DNA from: Megalobrama amblycephala
Taxonomy: Eukaryota; Chordata; Actinopteri; Cypriniformes; Xenocyprididae
Length of the DNA stretch: 64,000 bases
Assembly: GCF_018812025.1 (NCBI RefSeq)
Contig: NC_063051.1
Coordinates: 7,668,396 to 7,732,395 of the forward strand
Reading direction: 5' to 3'
The notes under the pieces were generated by a model. That model was given only the letters and a program-made list of their open reading frames with translations, had not been told where the DNA came from and did no database searches. Made by a program: the position numbers and the translations under genes. Positions within the stretch are counted from its first letter, which is position 1; every line of letters starts with the position of its first letter. Shown piece by piece: positions 46,500 through 57,849 of the stretch.

Positions 46500-46886
46500 T
46501 GAGATGAGTTTTCGTTGCATTTACATCGTTCTGACCAGCAGGCGTCACCAGCGTGTGGAGTTTCGAGCGCTTCGTAAGAGTGAATCACTTCGCGAAACAA
46601 TTGATTCAAAGTTTCGAAAAGCTTCGTTTCTCCCATCACTAGACAAAGCAGCCCGTGCAACTTTTCTCTCTATTTACGGATATGAGGAGACACGCACGGG
46701 CGATTGACATTATGTAAGCAATTTCCCGCGAAAACCATCCCGCTCCCACACTTATAATAGTCTTACCATAGTGATTCCATAGGGTAAGACAAAAACACGT
46801 TTTGAAAGAAGATGATTATAGATTGATGATGTATTGTCTCATTTAAATTTTGTTAATTTTGAACAAAAAAGTTACATAGTGTACCT
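46500..46886. mobile_element. Right part of a TTAA-type MITE
   Basis: Ends GTTACATAGTGTACCT before TTAA (46887-46890), like the termini at 19796 and 24236. The left terminus was not found. Within it, CCAGCAGGCGTCACC at 46537 is a weak CTCF-like match. Confidence 0.5.
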
Positions 46887-46890
46887 TTAA

Positions 46891-48507
46891 GTTAATATAC
46901 TCTGATTTATTAAATTATTAGATTTTGATTTTCTTGAACACAAGCACAACTCGAAGTTAGCTTACTCATTCAATTTGATTGTATGTGGGTTTCCATGCCA
47001 AGGTGTGATTGCTAAGGTATTCTGAGTGGTTGTTCACATGTTGCTATTGCTTTGCTAGGTGGTTTCTGGATAGTTTGTTCAAATCCCAAACATAAAGCTT
47101 GAGTAAAAAAAAAAAAAGAAAGAAAGAAATGATGCTTGCTTTAGCAAACACTACTAATTAATAATTACAACACAGAGAGCACTGATGGATTGCAAACTCA
47201 TTGGTTATATATATTTGCTGCCTCCTTGTGGTGTGGATCAAACATATTCATTGTTGCGTCTAAAATCTGCAACAAATGTACTTTACTGGGTGGTGTGAAG
47301 AGGTTTATACAAGAACAACTGTTATCTATAAACCGACCAGCTGCAGTGTTTCACATTAAATAAAAGTCAATAACATTTGTTTCCAACCTAATAGTTGTGT
47401 TGCAGCCAATCCTCCCCAATCATTTATTTTCATCGCAGGCTCCATGTTCAGCCACAAGAGGGCGTCGATAGCTTTTTGGACACTGGACTGCCCCCAATTC
47501 AGTGTTTATTAGGGCAAGCAATACATAGCCTACATAAATTAGGTAAAGCTATCAACACAACCAGCATGATGCACATTTCATATTAAAAGATGACTTTATT
47601 TCTAAACATACGTTGCAAAAAGTAATTATGCATGTATCTTGTTTTTGAAGTCCTCTGAAGGGAGCAGATTTGACCCACCAAAGGCTTGTTAGCAGAGAGA
47701 GTAAATTAATTCTCACCGGAGACTCTCAGCAGAAGATTCCAACAACAGATGCTGCAACCAGCAGCTGGAAGTTTCAATTAATTAGTTAATTAAGCTCGAC
47801 TTCCACTTGCAGCCCATCTACAGGTCAGTGTATAATGCAATATGGTAAACTCATGTCCACTTATGCATGCTGAGATGGTCTTAGTTGTATGAGATAAACC
47901 AAACTTTTATAAAGATGTTGCTATGTATTAACCTAAAACCTTCTAAAATACAAAGCAAAGGAGATATAATCTGAGTGAAATAACTGCAAAGTCAGTTCAG
48001 AAACATTCATAGTTCATCATTCCAAAACCTAGCGAGCTGTCAAACTTGAAAACATCAATTTAAGGCATTGTAGTCAAGTCAAAGTTTATTTATAGAGCAC
48101 ATTTAACTGTATTTGACCCAAAGTGTTTTATACCAAGATATACACAGTAGCAAATTGGAACAAAAAATAACATATATAAAACTGCAATTGGCTGGAAGGT
48201 GTGCAATAAAACCATTTAATGCACAGATATGTGCTGCTTTCATTGATTCACACGCACTCATACGCCTCTCACACACAGAACTTCGCTACTGAATTGCTAC
48301 ATTATATTACTCCGAAAGGAGGTTTCAGCATCGCTGTTTTTGAAGTAATTAAACGTACAGCTTCATTGCTAGTAGAGAGACGCTGCACAGACGCAGGTAA
48401 TTCACACGCATCTCTCTCTCCTTCTCTCCTCTCTCGAGTTCATTCAAATAAATGTTATAATTAAATAAAATAAAATAAATGTAACCTTACCGTATTTCTT
48501 CTATGTA
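46891..48507. other. Gene-free stretch
   Basis: No supported gene. Contains a CTCF-like motif at 47452, a homeodomain-type AT cluster at 47775 (see findings), and a dispersed TCAAGTCAAAGTTTATTTAT word at 48074-48095 typical of fish interspersed repeats. Confidence 0.45.
47452..47467 (+). promoter_or_regulatory. CTCF-like motif
   Basis: CCACAAGAGGGCGTCG fits the CTCF core CCACNAGAGGGCGC. It has the same orientation as the site at 4732. Confidence 0.45.
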
Positions 48508-48719
48508 CAAACCCGATTCCAAAAAAGTTGGGACACTGTACAAATTGTGAATAAAAAGGAATGCAATAATTTACAAATCTCATAAACTTATATTTTATTC
48601 ACAATAGAATATAGATAACATATCAAATGTTGAAAGTGAGACATTTTGAAATGTCATGCCAAATATTGGCTCATTTTGGATTTGATGAGAGCTACACATT
48701 CCAAAAAAGTTGGGACAGG
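48508..48719. repeat. Tc1 left IR/DR
   Basis: About 210-bp terminal region holding outer and inner transposase-binding-type direct repeats (CCAAAAAAGTTGGGACA in both). It pairs with 49891-50102. Confidence 0.9.
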
Positions 48720-48858
48720 TAGCAATAAGAGGCCGGAAAAGTTAAATGTACATATAAGGAACAGCTGGAGGACCAATTTTCAACTTATTAGGTCAATTGG
48801 CAACATGATTGGGTATAAAAAGAGCCTCTCAGAGTGGCAGTGTCTCTCAGAAGTCAAC

Positions 48859-49917
48859 ATGGGCAGAGGATCACCAATTCCCCCAATGCTGCGGCAAAAA
48901 ATAGTGGAGCAATATCAGACAGGAGTTTCTCAGAGAAACATTGCAAAGAGTTTGAAGTTATCATCATCTACAGTGCATAATATCATCCAAAGATTCAGAG
49001 AATCTGGAACAATCTCTGTGCGTAAGGGTCAAGGCCGGAAAACCATACTGGATGCCCGTGATCTTTGGGCCCTTAGATGGCACTGCATCACATACAGGAA
49101 TGCTACTGTAATGGAAATCACAACATGGGCTCAGGAATACTTCCAGAAATCATTGTCGGTGAACACAATCCACCATGCCATTCGCCGTTGCCGGCTAAAA
49201 CTCTATAGGTCAAAACAGAAGCCATTTCTAAACATAATCCAGAAGCGCAGGCGTTTTTTCTGGGCCAAGGCTCATTTAAAATGGACTGTGGCAAAGTGGA
49301 AAACTGTTCTGTGTTCAGACGAATCAAAATTTGAAGTTCTTTTTGGAAAACTGGGATGCCATGTCATCCGGACTAAAGAGGACAAAGACAACCCAAGTTG
49401 TTATCAGCGCTCCGTTCAGAAGCCTGCATCTCTGATGGTATGGGGTTGCATGAGTGCGTGTGGCATGGGCAGCTTACACATCTGGAAAGGCACCATCAAT
49501 GCTGAAAGGTATATCCAAGTTCTAGAACAACATATGCTCCCATCCATATGTCGTCTCTTTCAGGGAAGACCTTGCATTTTCCAACATGACAATGCCAGAC
49601 CACATACTGCATCAATTACAACATCATGGCTGCGTAGAAGAAGGATCCGGGTACTGAAATGGCCAGCCTGCAGTCCAGATCTTTCACCCATAGAAAACAT
49701 TTGGCGCATTATAAAGAGGAAGATGCGACAAAGAAGACCTAAGACAGTTGAGCAACTAGAAGCCTGTATTAGACAAGAATGGGACAACATTCCTATTCCT
49801 AAACTTGAACAACTTGTCTCCTCAGTCCCCAGACGTTTGCAGACTGTTATAAAAAGAAGAGGGGATGCCACACAGTGGAAAATGTGGCCTTGTCCCAACT
49901 TTTTTGAGATGTGTTGA
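48859..49917 (+). CDS. Tc1-family transposase, intact
   Basis: 352 residues, close to the usual 340-350 of fish Tc1 transposases. It binds the terminal repeats and moves the element by cut-and-paste into TA sites. Paired-like DNA-binding helices occupy about 10-110 (QKIVEQYQTGVSQRNIAKSL, SSSTVHNIIQRF), with a basic GQGRK hinge at 57-61 in place of the GRPR hook. The catalytic DDE triad is Asp154 (CSDESKF), Asp244 (FQHDNARPHTA) and Glu279 (SPDLSPIEN), with 34 residues between the last two (DD34E). Glycine-rich segment VWGCMSACGMGSL follows about 194. I start at MGRGSP because family proteins begin there; the 71 upstream in-frame codons lie in the terminal repeat. The last residues (PNFFEMC) overlap the inner right direct repeat. 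No frameshift or stop seen. Activity untested. Confidence 0.95.
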   Translation: MGRGSPIPPMLRQKIVEQYQTGVSQRNIAKSLKLSSSTVHNIIQRFRESGTISVRKGQGRKTILDARDLWALRWHCITYRNATVMEITTWAQEYFQKSLSVNTIHHAIRRCRLKLYRSKQKPFLNIIQKRRRFFWAKAHLKWTVAKWKTVLCSDESKFEVLFGKLGCHVIRTKEDKDNPSCYQRSVQKPASLMVWGCMSACGMGSLHIWKGTINAERYIQVLEQHMLPSICRLFQGRPCIFQHDNARPHTASITTSWLRRRRIRVLKWPACSPDLSPIENIWRIIKRKMRQRRPKTVEQLEACIRQEWDNIPIPKLEQLVSSVPRRLQTVIKRRGDATQWKMWPCPNFFEMC

Positions 49918-50102
49918 TGCCATGAAATTTAAAATCAACCTATTTTTTCCCTTAAAATGATACATTTTCTCAGTTTAAACATTTGATATGTCATCTATGT
50001 TGTATTCTGAATAAAATATTGAAATTTGAAACTTCCACATCATTGCATTCTGTTTTTATTCACAATTTGTACAGTGTCCCAACTTTTTTGGAATTGGGTT
50101 TG
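49891..50102. repeat. Tc1 right IR/DR
   Basis: Inverse of the left terminal region, with TGTCCCAACTTTTTTG at both the inner (49891) and outer (about 50075) positions. Confidence 0.9.
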
Positions 50103-50217
50103 TATCTAATTTAAAGCAGGCAGAATGCTAGATTCAGTGAATGGTAGCTGTCGAACATAACCATCATTTTAACACTTCCAGTCAAATTTGTGCTGCAAAC
50201 ATCAATGACAGCTTTAA

Positions 50218-51163
50218 AGGGATAATTAACCCAAAACCAAACATTATCCCATAATTTACTCACTCTCAAACCATCCTAGGTGTATATGACTTTCTTCTTT
50301 CAGCCAAACACAATCATATTATATTTAAAAAAAAAAAAAAAGCTTTATAATGGGAGTGAATAGTACCCTAGATTTTGAAGCCCAAAAAAGCGCATCCATC
50401 TTTCCAATCATAAAAGTAATGCACGTGGCTCCAGGGAGTTAATAAAGGCCTTCTAAAGTGAAGAGATGCATTTTTGTAAGAAAAATATCCATATTATTTT
50501 ATAATATGGATATTTTTATATCCATAAATCATATTTTATATCCATATAACTTTATAAACTGTAATCACTAGCTTCTGGTAACGGCCATCCGCACATTCAT
50601 GAGTTCACGGAGAGTCGAGTACCGGCGAAAGGGTGACCTCTGACCCGACGCATGACATATGACGAAGGCATAGCGTAAGCTCAGGTGAGTGAGAAATGAT
50701 GAACGTGGAAGCACAAAGGATAGAGCAAAACAGAACGCCTGTGATGAATTAGAAGTCTGAAATGAGTTTTAAAGAAAAATGTCGGAGCTACGTCATAAGT
50801 CGGGTCAGAGGTCACCCTTCCATTGGAACCTGACTCACTCGGGAACACGCGGCCGCTGCCGGAAGCTACTGGTTACAGTTTATGAAGTTATAAATATGGA
50901 AATTTTTCTTAAAAAAACACATCGCTTTGCTTTAGAAGGCATTTATTAACCCCCTGGAGAAGTATGCATTACATTTATGATAGATGGATGCACTTTTTTG
51001 GGCTTCAAAATCTAGGGTACCATTATAAATCTTGGAAGAGCAAGAATATTTTTAATACAACTCCGATTGTGTTTGGCTGAAAGAAGAAAGTCATATACAT
51101 CTAGCATGGCTTTAAGGTGAGTAAATTATCGGATAATTTTTGGGTGAATGGTGAACTAACCTT
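50218..51163. mobile_element. TTAA-flanked hairpin MITE
   Basis: Left AGGGATAATTAACCCAAAAC, right TTTTTGGGTGAATGGTGAAC, then TAACCTT. TTAA on both sides (50214-50217, 51164-51167). The arms include ACTTTCTTCTTTCAGCCAAA and its inverse, and GGGTCAGAGGTCACCCTT / GGGTGACCTCTGACCC in the middle. Confidence 0.8.
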
Positions 51164-51212
51164 TTAACTTGTTAATGCTGGCAAATGACCATGGTTTAAG
51201 TGGGATAATCCT

Positions 51213-51254
51213 GTGCATTAAATGATTTGAATCATTTTAAATCATTTAATGCAC
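51213..51254. repeat. Short inverted repeat
   Basis: GTGCATTAAATGATTT and its perfect inverse, 10-bp loop, flanked by looser pairing (GGGATAATC / GATTATCCC). Confidence 0.9.
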
Positions 51255-51291
51255 GGCTAGCCATGGATTATCCCTTACATATAAAAAAAAA

Positions 51292-51296
<5 letters not shown>

Positions 51297-51384
<88 letters not shown>
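51297..51384. repeat. (TA)n tract
   Basis: About 88 bp of perfect TA. Confidence 0.97.
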
Positions 51385-51388
<4 letters not shown>

Positions 51389-51389
51389 G

Positions 51390-53225
51390 CTCGATTTTGT
51401 CCATTGGGGCTTGATTGGATCGTTTGCTATAATTGCTGCGATCTCATGTGAGTGACAGGGTGCTAGAAGTGGGGATTATGAAGTTAATGCTTTTGATTAA
51501 ATATTATGAGGAAAAATTTATTTTAAAAATGTAAATAATAATAAATAAACACTGCAATATTTCATAAAGGAATAAGAATTGTGATTTCATGGTGACTTTA
51601 AACTCATTTAGAAGGGGTTAGTGCCTTTGAGGGGTGTTCCACTTATGCATACTTGTGTTACCATCTGCCCTATTTTTAATTGATGGTCTGTGTAAACATG
51701 CAGTAGACGGACAGTGTGTCTTGTCATGTCAAGTTAAAAATAGTTCAATTTTTGACATGGATCATTGTCAGTTATAAAACAGTGGACCAATCAGATGAAT
51801 CTGGAGATGGGATAGCCATGTTTAATAATGTTAAAATGCCTATAAATGCAGATTCTATAGACAGCAGATGGTAAACCAGCTCACTTTTAAAATACAGAGA
51901 TGATTAGATTTAAATCAGTAATTAATTGCATGCAAAGGGTTTCAAAGGACGTGCATGCTGTTTTTTATTGATTTTTATAGCTTGGACTGTTCATACACAA
52001 TGAAAAAACTCTGTGATATGTAACGGATGTTCTTTTCAATTAGAAATGATCAAACAGAATCACTAACAAAGACTCAATACGCACTACAAAGGGGCAGCTG
52101 TGCTTTCAACTAGCGCTTTTCTCTCAAAAAACAATCCCAGTGTCAATATTCTAACGGTGAAGGTGACAATACTAACACCCAGGTTATGCTAGAGAATAGT
52201 ACACAGGTGTGATCACGAGCGGTTCCACATAATTTGCTTTCCTTGTCCCTTTGACGTGCAACCACATCTGGTCTGTCACTAGATAGAAGATATAGCGTCT
52301 ATTACGGAGGGACCTCGGGGGCTGCTAAATACGTCCCTGCTCATGATCAGGAATATTTATACCTCTTTCTAACCTCTCAGTCCCATCTGCACAGAGATTT
52401 TTCCTCCTTTTCATAAATCACTGAGTTGAGGCAATTGCACACAGACACACTGGAATGGGATTTTACTGCTGGGAGGGGGATCCTATGGGGGGATGGAGCA
52501 GAAATGGGAACATTCGTTTGTTTCTCAAATCTTAACATGCAGGGAAATTTAGGCTTTGACACATATACGTGCATTCAAAAACATCCCGGATTTGCAGCGC
52601 TTGGTTGTTTCGTCTCGCAGCTACCAGAATGTTCTGCAGATTTGGTTTACAGAGCAACAGACTACATTTTTAAAGACAGTAATTTATGTCTCCATTGTTA
52701 ACGTCTCCTTCGGTAATTTGCATCTTGTAGCATGCTGTGAGCTCGTGGAGCTCCTTCCTACTTGTATGTTAAGAGTAATTTGTCAGAGTCCTTTAGATGA
52801 GATTTGTGGGCAATTTTCCTCTCTGTTTTAGTGATGAACTCTGATGGCGTACTGTGATGTCAAGCTCTTATACGTGTCTGTGTCACAATCAATAAAGTCA
52901 TTAGGATTCCCTGACCGGGCTTTCCTACCTTCCTCTCCTCGATTCATCACTCTACCGCTTTGAAATTAACAATGCAATTCCAGATCCTCAAATCTCGCAG
53001 ATTAACATTGTAGTTCCTCAAAACCAATCAGCACGTGAAAAACAGAAAAAGAAGCAAAGTATCGGAAGCAAATATCGTACTGGGCCATTGAGGAAATGCT
53101 TATTAGCTAAGTCCTTTTAACTTAAAAAAGTTTTGAGTCCATAAATGTAAAGCTAGGTGATCACGGAGTACAAATTAATTGCATTAATCATTATTTTAAA
53201 AATGTTACTTTCCAGTGCAAAAATA
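51390..53225. other. Gene-free stretch
   Basis: No supported gene or repeat. 52180-53000 looks single-copy with more balanced base composition. The frames at 52377-52831 overlap in different phases and carry no motif. Confidence 0.45.
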
Positions 53226-53227
53226 TT

Positions 53228-53233
53228 GGTTGG

Positions 53234-53316
<83 letters not shown>

Positions 53317-53320
53317 GTTT
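53228..53320. repeat. (GATT)n microsatellite
   Basis: About 21 GATT units with GGTT variants at both ends. Confidence 0.97.
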
Positions 53321-53591
53321 TTTTGGAGTACCATTTGTCTACACATGAAATAATTAAAAAGTTTTTATTTCAACATTTTAATGAGATGTTTTTCTTCATT
53401 ACAATTTCAAAACATTAAAACATTTTACATGACACCCAAGGAATATTATCATAATGAATTTTAATATCGACATTTAAGATATGTTATAGAAGACGTCCAT
53501 TTATTTTATTTATTTTTTTGTCATGTTTTTTATAAATCGGAAGATCCATACACAAAAAAATTAGATCACTTTACTGACTGCCAGCTACATT

Positions 53592-53828
53592 TGAAGACTT
53601 CAGATGCAAAAACCTCTAAGTGCCGTCTGAAATTTTCTTCTAAAATGAGCATTTTTATCAAGTTCGTATGTTTAGGTTCAGTAATTTCACTTTAATGGCA
53701 ATTAATAGGTCATTTTCATTGCCATTAAAGTGAAATTACTCAACCTAAACATACGAGCTTGATAAAAATGCTCATTTTATAAGAAAATTTCATATGGCAC
53801 TTAGAGGCTTTTGCATCTGAAGTCTTCA
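53592..53828. mobile_element. Foldback element, about 110-bp arms
   Basis: TGAAGACTTCAGATGCAAAA ... TTTTGCATCTGAAGTCTTCA. The arms remain nearly perfect through AATGAGCATTTTTATCAAG, GTATGTTTAGGTT and AATTTCACTTTAATGGCAAT, leaving a loop of about 15 bp. No coding content; resembles small cyprinid foldback MITEs. Confidence 0.92.
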
Positions 53829-53829
53829 T

Positions 53830-55590
53830 TTATTTACTTTCAATAATTAAAAACTGCATTTGATGTCAAAGAGAATGCTGTAGACTTCAGGAAGAGGGAG
53901 TTATATTTCTTTCCAAAGAACAGACTTTTAAAATGATTTTATATTTCCTTTCTTGAGGGTTGTGAACTGTTCAAAAATTCGGAATGGCATTCTAGATCCC
54001 GTTCAGTTACTTCCTATCCATTTTTATGTTAATGACATTTCCGTGGCATTTAACAGATGGACAGAACTGACCTTTCGGTGTCTGATGACTCCAGGGGTCA
54101 GATGATGGCTCTACTCTAACATTTAACAAATCCTCCTATGCTGCCTAATGAGTGCAGCATCAAAATAGTATATGGAACACAGCCCAAAAATCAAGCATCC
54201 TCATCCAACCCCAAGCCCACTGGCCTCTAGTTAGTTTGTTCACCCTTTAGCTGTTACTCAAGCATGGGCAGAAAGTGAGACGATTGCAATAATTACCAAG
54301 TAGCCTGTGGCTTCTGTGACTCGAATATGATAGAAAAATCCAACTTTTCTCAAACAAAACCATGTTCACTTCAATGTCTTGGGTTCACGGTAACATGCAT
54401 TGACCTCAAATTCTCCAAACCAAGCATTTGTGTCACTGTGCCCATGCTGTCAGTTGCTGTTAGTCCATTTTTCAGTTCTTTTCTGCTTTGAATTTCCGTT
54501 TAATCTTGCAATAGCTGTATTTGTTTTGGTGTTTTAAGGACACTGCAGTAATCTGACTGTTTCACAGTAATTAATGTTGACACTGTTAAGAAATTAAACA
54601 TGTTTATGTAATAATTTAAGGTGTTTATATCTTTAGAATGGAAAAGACAAAGCATGTCTCCTGGTGCTACTTTCTATTTATATTACATTTTGATGACATA
54701 ACGCATGCATTTGTAATGTACTTCAAAGTCCACATAATAATGTGACATAGATCCTCATAGTGCTACGGGTTTATAAAATCCATTGTTGCAAACTATTTAT
54801 AATGCACCTCACATTGGAGGTTCTGCTTCACTCTGTATAGATTTTCTGCTGCTATGTCTTGAGTCTGGGTCTCAGTGTGCATGACAACATTTCTTGATGC
54901 ATTATACAGATACATTTCCATTGTAAATTAAATAACAAAGCTGGAATTATTTAAATTGCACGCAGCTTCAAATGCTTTATGCCAGTTTCATTATTTTTAG
55001 TGTAGAACTTCATTAAATCACAGTTTTATTTTCACCGGAAGATAAACATCTCACAAGACTCAAATGCCAGAAAAAGATCCATGTTGCTTTTAGAACATGG
55101 AGTCGACTCATGAGATCTAACCCACTTTTCCCTCCACTCGAGAGAGATGCCGATGTGAACTGGATTAAAATCATTAAGATGGAATCAAAATCATTTGTGG
55201 TGCTTTTATCAATTGTGCCTTTGTTGCAAGACAGAAAAAAGGATTTGTATTCCTTTTTGTGGAGGATTATGCATTTAAATACAGTCAATTCAAAGAATTA
55301 TCTAAGGGTTTTTATGGGTTGGACAATGACACAACATAATCTCTCATTTCATACTAATTGTCTCATTCTTCGTGCCCTTAAACCTCCATATCCAAAAATC
55401 CTCCTTTATAGTTTATAGCTAGAATTCACTAAAGCTATTCTTTAAAAAAAAAAAAAACTACTATAATTAATATACATGCAGCTTTTATGACCTTTCATTA
55501 ATTGAGGTTACTGGAAATAGTTGGTCACATGATCACACCACAGGACCACTTAAAATTAACTAAGGCACAAAGGTGATTAAAATGGTGTGA
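53830..55590. other. Gene-free stretch
   Basis: No supported gene. The frames at 55013-55418 are antisense pairs without motifs. Apparently single-copy DNA. Confidence 0.45.
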
Positions 55591-55592
55591 AT

Positions 55593-55594
<2 letters not shown>

Positions 55595-55635
<41 letters not shown>
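55595..55635. repeat. (TG)n microsatellite
   Basis: Perfect TG run followed by TATACACACACACC, so the tract turns into its inverse. Confidence 0.96.
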
Positions 55636-55638
<3 letters not shown>

Positions 55639-55649
55639 CACACACCCAT

Positions 55650-56345
55650 ACTATTCAAAGGTCGGTAAGATTTTGTAATGACTTTTAAAAAGTCTCTTAT
55701 GCTCACCAACTCTAAGGGTACGTTTAACTGACAACGATGTATTAAAATGCATTTTTTGCCTACAGACATCACCACTGTCAAAAAGATCCCCTTTCACACA
55801 GATCCGTGAAAATGATTAAAATGCTGTATTATGCTGCCAGGCCAGTAGTTGGCAATGTCACTTTGTAAAGAAACACTACGTGCCTATAGATGGAACACAT
55901 AATATGCATGCATATGACGTCATTCACCATTTCATAAACTCGCATTTTTGTAGTTTACGTGATTACAATAACGGTATTGTTTTAAAAAATATCCCAAAAA
56001 TGCCGTTGTCCTGTAAATGAACATCCAAATTGTATAAAATGTCAGTGATATCGTGAAATATTGCACTTTAAAATAACTGTTTTCTTTCTCATTATATTTT
56101 AAAATGTAATTTGTGTTGGCAAAGCTGAATTTTCAGCATCATTACTCCAGTCTTCAGTGTCACATGATCCTTCAGAAATCATTCTAATGTGCTGATTTGC
56201 TGTTCAAAAAACATTTCTCATTATTATTAATGTTGAAAACATTTGTGCTGCTTAATAGTTTTGTGGAAACAGTGATACTAGAATTTTTTGTTTAAACCTC
56301 ATTTGAGAAAATTCATATTTGAAATAGAAATGTATTGTAACAATG
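55650..56345. mobile_element. CATGATCCTTCAGAAATC element, split by an insertion
   Basis: The left terminus ACTATTCAAAGGTCGGTAAG, then GTCTCTTATGCTCACCAA, resumes after 56032 with TGAAATATTGCACTTTAAAA, GCAAAGCTGAATTTTCAGCA and GTCACATGATCCTTCAGAAA. Confidence 0.7.
55709..56032. mobile_element. Inserted DNA element (GGGTACGTTTAACTGACAACG)
   Basis: Left GGGTACGTTTAACTGACAAC; right CCGTTGTCCTGTAAATGAAC, imperfect inverse. About 324 bp; it interrupts the surrounding element. Class unassigned. Confidence 0.6.
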
Positions 56346-56484
56346 GAGTATTAATTTCAAAATGGGCTTTCATGCATTAAATCAGGGGCCAGTTACATAA
56401 ACTGCTAAAACTAGTCTTACAAGTTACTCATCAATGTTTTCTAAGTCAGTTACATAAAAACAAAAGTAAGACTGATTACCCCTA

Positions 56485-57845
56485 ACTAAGGCTGCATTTA
56501 CACTGCAGGTCTTGATGCCCAATTCCAATTTGTTGAATATATACGATTTTTCTGACATCTTTTAAAGGATTAGTCCACTTTTAAATACACTTTTCCTGAT
56601 AAATTTACTCACCCCCATGTCATCCAAGATGTTCATGTCTTTCTTTCGTCAGTTGAAAAGAAATGAAGGTTTTTGAGGAAAACATTCCAGGATTTTTCTC
56701 CTTACAGTGGATTTCAATGGCTACCAACAGATTGAAGGTCAAAATTACAGTTTCAGTGCAGCTTCAAGGGCTTTAAACGATACCAGATGAGTAATAAGGG
56801 TCTTATCTAGCGAATCGATCGGTCATTTTTGAAAAAAAAACAACCGTTTATGCTTTATAAACAAAATATCGCATTGAACGTACTTTCTGCTTCTGCATTC
56901 TTCATAACGCTTACGCTGAATGTTCTACGCCTTCCCTATTCTACTTACGGAACGAACGCGGCGCCAGTTTCGTTTTTTCCGTAACTTGAATAGGGAAGGC
57001 GTAGGACATTCAGCGTAAGCGTTATGAAGAATGCGGAAGCGGAAAGTACGTTCAAGGCGATATTTTGTTCATAAAGCATAAACGGTTGTATTTTTTTCGA
57101 AAATGACCGATCGATTCGCTAGATAAGACCCTTATTCCTCGTCTGGTATAGTTTAAAGCCCTTGAAGCTGCACTGAAACTGTAATTTTGACCTTCAACCT
57201 GTTGGTAGCCATTGAAATCCACTGTAAGGAGAAAAATCCTGGAATGTTTTCCTCAAAAACCTTCATTTCTTTTCGACTGACGAAAGAAAGACATGAACAT
57301 CTTGGATGACATGGGGTGAGTACATTTATCAGGAAAAGTGTATTTAAAAGTGGACTAATCCTTTAAAAGTGACCCATATCCAACATCTGCATTTACACTA
57401 TAAACTTGGTGAAACAACCCAAGGTAGACGTAGTGACCCGGAAAAGCCCTGTGAAAAGGAAGTAAAAACGGAGTGATTTGCAATGGGCGCAGACGAAATG
57501 ATAATACAAGCTTTTGCTTTCCACATCTTTAACTGTCAGCAAGACATTGGTCTCTTAAGGAGGAGAAAAAATAGGAAAGCCCTTGTTGCAGCCTGGGCAA
57601 ATGTAGCCATGATCGCTGCTGTAATCGCTGTGGTTGGTGTCCACCTGAGTTGACATCATTCGCCACTGTCATTTTTTCAATGGCGTATAACTCGCATTGA
57701 CAGGGGAATATCCGATCTGTCCACTTAGATGGCATACGCAAATGCACGTGTCACGTTCATGGGTCACATCCGATCTGTGCCACACGGGAGGAAAAAAAAT
57801 CAGAATTGGGTCACTTTAACCATGTACTGTAAATGGGGCTGGTCA
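56485..57845. mobile_element. DNA element hosting a TTAA hairpin MITE
   Basis: Left GGCTGCATTTACACTGCAGG, then TGCCCAATTCCAATTTG. Right CAGAATTGGGTCACTTTAAC, then GTACTGTAAATGGGGCT, imperfect inverted termini. The minus-strand frame at 57529-57747 lies in its interior and has no transposase motif. Removing 56566-57362 restores TCTTTTAAAAGTGACCC. Confidence 0.65.
56566..57362. mobile_element. Near-perfect hairpin MITE, about 390-bp arms
   Basis: AGGATTAGTCCACTTTTAAA ... TTTAAAAGTGGACTAATCCT between TTAA copies (56562-56565, 57363-57366). The arms pair almost base for base to the centre (CTTCATAACGCTTACGCTGA / TCAGCGTAAGCGTTATGAAG). Younger relative of 6573-7365. Confidence 0.93.
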
Positions 57846-57849
57846 TACT

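Larger units (their letters stand above)
48508..50102 (+). mobile_element. Tc1-like transposon, apparently full length
   Basis: 1595 bp bounded by CAAACCCGATTCC and GGAATTGGGTTTG between TA duplications (48506-48507, 50103-50104). Termini are of the IR/DR type. The outer motif CCAAAAAAGTTGGGACACTG and an inner motif CCAAAAAAGTTGGGACAGG (48701-48719) occur on the left, and their inverses at 49891-49909 and about 50070-50092 on the right. The interior encodes one uninterrupted transposase. The two terminal regions have diverged visibly from each other between the direct repeats. Insertion is in AT-rich intergenic DNA about 36 kb from ngf. Confidence 0.95.

Noticed and set aside
48646..48858. 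Upstream 71 codons of the transposase frame as true N-terminus
   Set aside because: They lie in the left terminal repeat; family proteins begin at the MGRGSP methionine.
57529..57747. Minus-strand frame as a transposase fragment
   Set aside because: Lies within a non-autonomous element but shows no catalytic or DNA-binding motif.
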